A stretch of 64,000 nucleotides of DNA from Spirodela intermedia (taxonomy: Eukaryota > Streptophyta > Magnoliopsida > Alismatales > Araceae), in the NCBI GenBank assembly GCA_902729315.2, contig LR746273.1, positions 4,007,001-4,071,000 of the forward strand. Reading direction: 5' to 3'. The notes under the pieces are model-generated. The model made no database searches and was not told the origin of the DNA. It saw nothing but the letters and a program-made list of their open reading frames with translations. Both the position numbers and the translations under genes were made by a program. This document shows positions 51,501 to 60,500 of this stretch, one piece after another (within the stretch, counting starts at the first letter, position 1; each line of letters opens with the position of its first letter).

Positions 51501-54500
51501 GAAATTTTTAGTTTTATAAAATGCAAAATTGAGAATAATTCTGTCACTGGGAAAACGTCTTACAATGGATCACGGGTGATTTTCATTTTGGGCGGTCTTT
51601 ACCCTGACCTATCATTTCGGAGGAAAAAAGAGATTTTACTGTCCTTGTTAGAATGGACAGATTTTACCACTTTGGAACCGACAACATCTTTTTATGATTA
51701 TCTCCTGGCGTTTCAGTGTGTCATAGATAGCTGCGCTATGTCACTTGCTCAGTCTTTAGAAAATATTGGCATTTTCATTCCCATTCAGAAAGGTAAAGAA
51801 GAAGCAAATACAAGCTCTGCTGTTCAGCTTGTGGATGCTGATGGTCATGATTCTTTACTGACAACGAACGTCGAAATAGCAGGTAGCATTGGTCTTTTGA
51901 GCATAAGGCCATTATCCTTGGTTGAAGTTGAAGAATTTTCCAATGTATTAGAAAGCTTGGTTCGAAAACTTTGCCCTGCAATTGAAGCCTGCTGGGGCCT
52001 CCATTTTAAACTTGCGACAAAGCTCACTGTTTCAACAACGAAATGCCTCCTGTTCTTGGGATGTTTGACTTTGTCTTCTCATTCTGTCACTGACAGCAAA
52101 GAGGGGGAGATTGAGGATGTTCTTCAATGTGGATCAGGTGACTATACTTCAAAGAATTGGGTAGCTTCTCTTGAAGGACTCACAGAGGCTATTTTGATGA
52201 ATCAGCGAAACCATTGCTGGCAAGTTGCATCTTGTATGCTTGATTATGTATTTCAGTTGCCTCTGAACTTTTCAGACACCAGCGTGATTCATATATGCTC
52301 TGTGATGAAGAGTTTCTGCTCTCTTGCTCCCAGAATTTCATGGCGTTTGCAAACTGATAAATGGCTTTTATCGTTAATCAAGAGGGACATCAGCAATCTT
52401 GGTGCACATGACCATCTGATAGATGTGTTCTGTTCAATGTTAGGCCACTGGGAACCAGAGCAGCGATATATTGCATTGAGGCATCTTGGAAGACTTGTGG
52501 GCCTGGATGTGAATGATGGAGTGCCGACTCTAACAGTTCAAATTGGTGCAGTCACATTTAACCTGGTTAAATCTGCTCATGACTCGATTTTGTCCAAAGT
52601 AATTTCAGGCACATGGGACAGAGTTGCATCAGTGGCATCGTCTGACCCTTCAATGCAGCTGAGAGCTCATGCAATGGCTTTACTATCTGGCTTTGTACCA
52701 TTCACCGAGCAAAGTCGATTGCAGTCATTTCTTGCGGCAGTTCATACCCTTCCTGGCTTGGGACGACGTGGATATACAACTCATGAGGTTCCTTTCACGA
52801 GGCTTTCAATAGGCCTGCTTGCAAGCGCATGTCTATATTCTTCTTTTGATGATGTATCTTTGATATCTGATGATGTTTGGCAAAAATTGGAGTATATAAC
52901 AATGTCAAAAACAGGTACATTAATCAGTCTTTTCAGTTTTCTTGGAAAACTGTCCACACAGATGTGCTGTTTTAGAAAAAACAATGATTTGCATAGCTCT
53001 TAAGTTATCAAAAAGTTAAAATTTGTTAGATTGTGATGTTGATATCCTTTTTGTAGGATTTGATGCCATGGAGAAGAGTGTGAGCGAAGCTCTATGCAAA
53101 CTTAGAACTGAGTTCAATGATGCAAAGGAGGTCTATTTTTTTCTTTCATCTATATATATGTTAGCTATCTAGATCCATGTATTTTTTTCATTCTTCTTCT
53201 AGAATTAAATGTTGTTATTGATCTGAGTTGTGACAAAGTTATGAGCCTTTGAGTGGGATAATGTTGAGTAATGTTATTTGTTTCCTTTACCCGCAAAACT
53301 GACTTGCTTTCGGCTTACAAGGTTCTCAAAGGAGTTCTTTCCTCAAGTTCAAGTCCGAAACACAGTGACCCGGCCTTCAACACCATGCGAGAGTCTATTC
53401 TTCAGGTTTCTTATTTGGAATCCTTCACAATTATTAACAGCTTCTTTGGTGGGTCGTTGCTTCAAATCTTGAGAGTAGTCTGCTATGACTGTGTGAACTA
53501 TGGATTTATTTTATTTTCTTTCACTCGTGATTTTTACTTTGAACAGTCTCATTACTGTCATTTCCATGCTCCAAGACAGTCAGGCCAAAATGTCTAGAAT
53601 GCTGCGAATTCGTATATTTATCTGATATCAAAAGCATTGTGTTAGCGTCACAAAAACGTTTCCTACTAATTCGAATTCTGTGCATTTATCCATCTATTGA
53701 TTTGTTTATACTTGACCGTTTTTACATTGGATTCCAATAATATAAGGGACTTGCCTTTTGGAATTCAAATTTATGTAGACATACTGCGTAAAAGGCTTAG
53801 CTACTGCCGATGATAGGAAGAATTGGAAATCCGAGCAATTTTTTTGATATGTGAATGTAACTGCTTTTGATTCCTGTTACGAGATACAGCAGAAGCAAGA
53901 AAACTGACTTAGCCCTTCTCAGGGCAGTACGCCAGTATTTATATATTGGTGTCTAATAAACCTTTCCAGTATTATGGAAAGGTCTAATAACAGAACACGA
54001 AAAAGAAAATACATCTATTAATAGGAAAGAAAGGAAAAATAGAAGGAAGGCTAATATAGCAAAAAACTTGTTCTGCGTAACACTCCCCTTCAAGCTGGTG
54101 CTTGGATATCATTCATGCCCAGCTTGCTCCTTTGTTTGCAGAACTCTGTTGCAGAACTGCCCTTAGTTAATATATCAGCCAACTGGTTTGTAGATGAGAC
54201 ATATTCTGTGGAAAACATTCCTGATTCAAGTTTCTCTTTAATAAAATGTTTGTCTACTTCAATGTGTTTGGTCTTGTTATGCTGAATAGGATCATATGTA
54301 ATACTTATTGCGGACTGATTGTTACAGAATAAGGTAATCGAACCTTCCATGTAAGTCATTTAGTATATTTTTTTATCCAAATGCCTTCACAAATCCCAAG
54401 GGCCATAGCCCGAAATTTTGCTTCAGCACTTGATCGAGCCACAACTCTCTGTTTTTGGCTTCGCCAAGTGACCAAATTTCCTCCAATGAGACAACAATAG

Positions 54501-57500
54501 CCAGTAGTAGAACGCCTATCATCAACTGAACCAGCATAATCAACATCGGTATAGATGCCTATTGTAAGAGAATCTCTCCTTTTAAATAAGATTCCCATGC
54601 CAATAAAGTATGATCGTCATTTTTCCTGAACTCGATCGTTTATAAAATAAAGTATGATCTCCATTGGCTTGCGTGAACCCCAAAGCTCTCATTGTTTTGG
54701 TTAAGCGGTCAAACCAGGCTCTTGTGACTGTTTTAAACCATATAATGCCTTCTTAAGTTTGCATACTTTTAGAGTATCATTTGGGTCTTTGTATCCTAGT
54801 GGAAGCTCTATATATATTTCTTCTGAGATTTCTCCATGTAAAAATACATTTTTCACATCAAATTGTAATAAGGACCATCCATAATGCACAACCAAGGATA
54901 TTAATATTCGAACTGTTCCCATCTTCGCAACTAGAGCAAAGGTCTCCATATAATCAATACCATAGCATTAGGTGAAGTCTTTTGTCACCAGCCGAGCTTT
55001 AAAACGCTCAACAGTCCCATCAAATTTATATTTAATAGTGTATACCCATCTGCAACCCACGGTTTTCTTCCCTTTAGGAAGTAGCACGAGTCCCAAGTTT
55101 GATTCTTTTGTAGAGCTAGCATCTCCTCATCCATTGCTTTTTTCTATAGAGGGCTTCTTAGATCTTCATCAGTGTTTCAAGGAGTATCGTGTTTATCAAT
55201 AGTTGTCAGAAATGAACTGTAGTGCGAAGATAGGTGATGATAAGATACATAATTGTAGGATGGATATACCTTTTTCTTTGTACATTCTCTAATTCCTTTG
55301 CGGAGAGCAATAGGGCAGATTTCATTTCCTTCATTTCCTTGAGTAACAAGAAGGTTCTGTTGATCAATTAGTGAATTGTCGCATTCAATAATAGAATCAT
55401 GTGTATCTACTGTGTCAGACAGATCCTGTTCATTGGTATCTTCTGCGTCCAGTTGTTCATGAGCATCTGTTGAGTCAGGTTGTTCATAGGCATCTGCTGC
55501 ATCTAGCAGATCTTGTTCATGGGTGTCTTTGAACATCGTGATTGAACAATAGGGGTCTATCAGTGCAAGTCAGCTGAACACTGATTGATGAGTGGGTAGG
55601 TGGGTTAGGTGCACCTCTCGCCCAGTGGGAAGTCATGAGGCTAGTCCCCCCCTGAATGAATAAGTAGTGGGCCCCCCTTCCCGCCCACGTATGCACCTTT
55701 ATTTTTTTTCTAAATATTAGATTTCCGGAGAATCTTTGCTTTCTTTTATAATAACCTCGACCAAATCGATTTGGTCGAGGTAACATTTCAAGAGCTTCAT
55801 TCTCCTTGAGAATCTCAATGTGTAAATCGTGTTTTTCCGGCACAGGAATATCACAGCTAGATACTTGATTGTTGTCTGTTGGAAATACATGCTGCTTTCA
55901 TCAAATGTGACATTAATCGTCATCAAATAATATCAGACAATTCAAGTCTTTACCTAATTTTCTCAATGACAATAGATGTGCATTCAATCTTGGAACATGA
56001 AGAACATATCTTAATGACCCTAATTTCTCAAGATGAATTGATCCAATGCCAACTACAAGTAACAAATCTCCACTTGTAGTAATAACCTTCTGATTATTGG
56101 TAGATACCTCATATGTTATGAATAGTGATGCATATGGTATCATATGATAAATAGCTCCAGAATTAGTGATCTAGGACACTTTTTGGGGTGAAGGTGATGC
56201 CAATGATGAGGTATTTAAGCATAAGGGAAAATGTTTAGGAAAGTGCTTACTAGCATGTGCGAGGGAGGTGGAGCTGATCATGCTCTTTAGCTGTTCAATT
56301 TCTTCTCTGAGTTTTCCAATCTCTAAAGGTTGGGAGGAAGTAGATCCGTCTTGACTAGCTCCTCCTTGAATCATGGGTGCAACACCATCTTCATTTTGAG
56401 CATTAGCCAAATGTAACTTTCCATAATTCGGTGGTTTGCCATGGATCTTCTAGCATGTCTTCTTAGTGTGATGATGTTTCCGACAATAAGTGCAAAATAG
56501 GTGTGCCTTCGGATCAGTCTTACGATCTCCTTTGATGAATGGTGCTTTACTATTCCCCTATTTTAATACAGTGGTATCTTTGCCCTTGAGAGTGCTGAAT
56601 GCAACAGTTTCTGTCTTTAAATCATTTCTCAGATTTCTAGTATTTTCTTCTTGTTTGGCTCATGCAATTGCTTCTTCAATATCTGGTACTATTTCCTGAG
56701 CAAGGATCTGATTTACTAGAGTCTCATATTGTAGATTTAGTCCCATCAAAAATTTATACAGCCTGTCTTTCATGATATAATTTTGTTCTTCAGTATCAGG
56801 GTTCTTGATTGGTCTGTAGTGGTTGATTTCTCTCCAAATGAATTTCAATTCGCTAGCATATTTCATAACAATCAATGTTCCCTGTACCACAGTCAAAGAT
56901 TTCTGCACCAATCTATAAATTTGGGATTCGTCATGTTTAGTAGAGTGAACATGACGAACTTTGTCTCCTAATTCCTTCACAGATTTCAGAAAAAGAAATT
57001 ATTACTTATTTTTGGTGAAATATTGTCTAGCATCCAATATTGAATCAGTGCTTCTTCTTCTTTCCACCGAGAATATCCTGAGTTGTCAATACTTGGTGAG
57101 GATTGCATCAGGTGACAATCCAGATTTCTCCCACGTAGAATAAGTTCTACATATGATGTCCATTGGAACAAATTGATTTCATCAAATCGGAATCTCTCAG
57201 CAATTTTAGGTAGATCTGAACAGACCTTAATTACTTCAAATGAATGTCCTGGGCCAGAGGAGGAAGATTCACTGACCTTTGTCTCCATGTTCTTCAGCTG
57301 TGACCAGATAGCCAAAAAAAATCTTAAACAGAGATTCCCTGATGTGGTCCGAATAACAGTTTCTGTTCAAGAAACTGAGGATGACTGCCACCGTCAAGAA
57401 ATGACAATGGTGTATTCGCAGATGTCCATCACCGTCAAGAAAGGACAACGATGTATTCGTAGACGTCCTGCCACAGTCAAGAATCAACGATGGTGTTTCA

Positions 57501-60500
57501 GTAGACGTCTCCCACCGTTAAGATAGTGACTCTCCAAAGAATCTGCCGGTCTGCTTATGACCAAGAAACCCCACAATTTCAGGTACTGCAGGCAAGAAGA
57601 AGATCACCAAGCGACACTCCCTGCAGTGTGAAGTCGTTGTCACCACCAAGGTTGGTTGATCTTCCGTCGGCAGTCTTCACGCAGGATCAGAGAGAAAGCT
57701 CTGATACCATGTTACGAGATACAGCGGAAGCAGGAAAACTGACTTAGCCCTTCTCAGGGCAGTACGCCAGTATTTATATATTGGCGTCTAATAAACCTTT
57801 CCAGTATTACGGAAAGGTCTACTAACAGAAACACGAAAAAGGAAATACATCTAATAATAGTAAAGAAAGGAAAAATAGAAGGAAAGCCTAATATAGCAGA
57901 AACCTTGTTCTGCGTAACAATTCCCATCTTAAATCATGGTTCCAAGAATCACCATTGTTGCACGATAAACTTATCACTATTACCACCTTATAAATGCATC
58001 ATGGGTTATATCAGTGCATCTATATTCATTCTAGTCATTTCCCAAATTAACATTGATCAGAATGAAGAATCTCAAAGGAAATCAGAGTATGATCTGATGG
58101 ATGCTTTAAACTACGCTCTTTGATTTATATTAGACTATCCGATCCACAGTCTGGGTGCATAAGATTCAATATTTTCCTATACCTTGATCGTGTCTATGCT
58201 CAGTAGTTTTCTTTATATTTAAATTATGGATTTCTGGAATTGTGTTTCCAGCATCTCAATATAATTGTCTGTGACTAATTTAGTTTTGTTTATAAGCCAC
58301 ATAATGCCTCAGAATTGACCTTTTCTTGGGCAGGTTATTTCTTCTTTGGCTTCTGTACAGGCATACTTTGATTTCTTCTCCCAGAAAATCGAAAAAGAGG
58401 CTCAGGTTAGACTCAGTTCGTGAGTTTATATCTTATGAATGTACGAACGCATGTAAGATATGTTAAAATTATAACGGACAGAAATAGTTTTGGAGTCATA
58501 AAGCCTCTTCCCAAATACAAATAACTCCAAATGAGTAGAATTACTGAAGAATACTTTTATTTCATAACCTCTCTGTGTTCTTTCAGCTCTTAGGAGGAAA
58601 CATAAAAAGCAAAAAATGTCTATAGTAGGCCTTTAAGCAAATGAAAAGCATCATGAATGGGTCACGATGAGACTGAGTCGACTGCTTTTACTTCAATTAT
58701 ACTGTCTACAATGCCATCTACCTCTTTTGTGGATTTGATCGGAAATATTTCGATGTCATTACTATGGGGCATCCTCATTCGTGTGACTCATGAGGCAAGT
58801 TCAAGAAATAAATAAGTTTGATCGTTTTTTGAATAGGATTTGGGAAATGAGCATTGTTGACACAGGATAATGAGATGTGATCAAAAAACTGTGGATTTGT
58901 GATTCACATGGTTCATTTTCCATCATATCAAGCATCGTCATTTTTTCAAGATGTTCCTCATGATTGCAGCTGTTGATGATAGTCAAATTTTGCTTGTATG
59001 AAAGAATGTCCTGCATTGTTGTGGAACTTGGTTGTTTTTGCACCTTTCCTCAACGATTGCAGGTATAGGTGCTGTTCGTATTTTTCTTTTAAAAAAGAAT
59101 GTCCTGCATTGTGTTGTAGAACTTGGTTGATCTGTATCATTACGAAAGTTGATTTCATGCTCTTAAGAAACATCAATATAGTGATACCATTTCTTTCTCC
59201 ATTTCTGAAAAACTCTCCACGATCAATATCTTGACTTTGGTTTTGTGTCACTGTATTTGATATCAATGGCAATTGAGAACACTTGTCGCCCATTTGATTG
59301 GAAGCGGATGTTAGTATCTACAAAAGGTTCTCAGAATTGGTTGATCTGGAGATTCTGGACCACAAGTCATGATATCACGGCCACAAGTATTTTTTCGAGC
59401 ACAAGTCCTCTTGATATCAGTTGATTCTGGAGATGACGTCTGATTTTCTGGTTGATTTCACTCTACAGTACCCACGGTGGTTGGTTTCTGGTGCTAGTGT
59501 TGCCATAGTAGGCTGAATGTGGTTGTGCGGTTCAATGTGGGTTGGCTCTCAACGTTTTCTAGAAGTTGGAGAATTCATTCTCTATAAGCATTTAGAGAAT
59601 TTTTGGTGATTAGGTTTGGAGATGACTGTCAATCCCTGCCAGAGGTGAATATAAATAAGGTTCAGATTTAAAGAAATGCCCAGTTTATGAAATAAATTAT
59701 CAGGAAGGTGGAGAGGTTCAAAGATCGAAATTTTCTTAAACGACCCACGTTAGGGGTCATCTATTTTCATCAATTGTCTACATAGGTAGAATATCTCGCA
59801 GCCCAGATCTGCTGCAATGCCGAAAGAACAGGTTTCAATTGACATCTAGTTTAAGTGTTTTGATTCATGGCATCTCCTGATTCATGATACAAGTATTTTT
59901 CTGAAAGAATCCAAGAGTATGCCTGGCTTGTTTATGACACAATTTGGAAAAGTGAGGATTGATTCCACTAAAAATGGAAATTCATTCCGTTTTATTTCTT
60001 TGAGCTGTGCTAGATGTAGCTATTTTTGTTTGTCCTTGGCTGGTTAGACCATAATTTGAGTTTCTATTGTACCATTGTAGGAGTTAGATGAGGCTGAAAT
60101 AGAATTAGAGCTTCTTCAGAAAGAGAGAACCCTTCAGAACATATCAGAAGGTCCAGACAAAGAGGCACATCTACTCGCTGATATATCTAGTATGTTTTTC
60201 TTATTGAAAAGTTCAAGTATTCCATTCGTTTCTCTGGTTGTGTTATTTATCAATGTTATTGGAACAGACGATTTAAAGGATGTTTTTCGACTACAGCAAA
60301 TCAAAGAAGAAATTCGTTCCATGTAAGTGCTGAATTTTTTGCTTGTTATTGCCTGGATTTTCTGTGTAAACATCTTCTGCAGAATGTGTACCTGTGATGC
60401 TCATCTTAGGCCTAGGATGGTTCATCATTTTTCTCATGTTCTTGTCCTGGGGCAGAGCATGGGCTCTGCGACCAGCCTGCAAGAGGAGAGGTTAATTTTT

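Larger units (their letters stand above)
53875..57919 (-). mobile_element. Ty1/copia LTR retrotransposon, antisense, in intron 19; structurally complete ends, internally deleted
   Basis: 4,045 bp bounded by LTRs (53875-54082, 57710-57919) that begin TGTTAC and end GTAACA. The direct repeat ATTCC at 53870-53874 and 57920-57924 is a perfect 5-bp target duplication. On the minus strand a primer-binding site follows the 5' LTR, and a polypurine tract precedes the 3' LTR. Coding pieces in order are gag, protease-flank, late reverse transcriptase and RNase H, in several frames. The integrase catalytic core and the first part of reverse transcriptase were not found; the 3.6 kb interior is short for a copia element. 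Without the insertion, intron 19 would be about 0.88 kb. The element is not autonomous; movement in trans is possible in principle. Confidence 0.92.

Noticed and set aside
51053-51547. Minus-strand 164-codon frame
   Set aside because: Antisense shadow of the giant exon 17, which has an unbroken sense frame and correct splice phases.
53406-58333. A protein-coding host gene on the minus strand within intron 19
   Set aside because: All its frames belong to the copia element bounded by LTRs and a target duplication.
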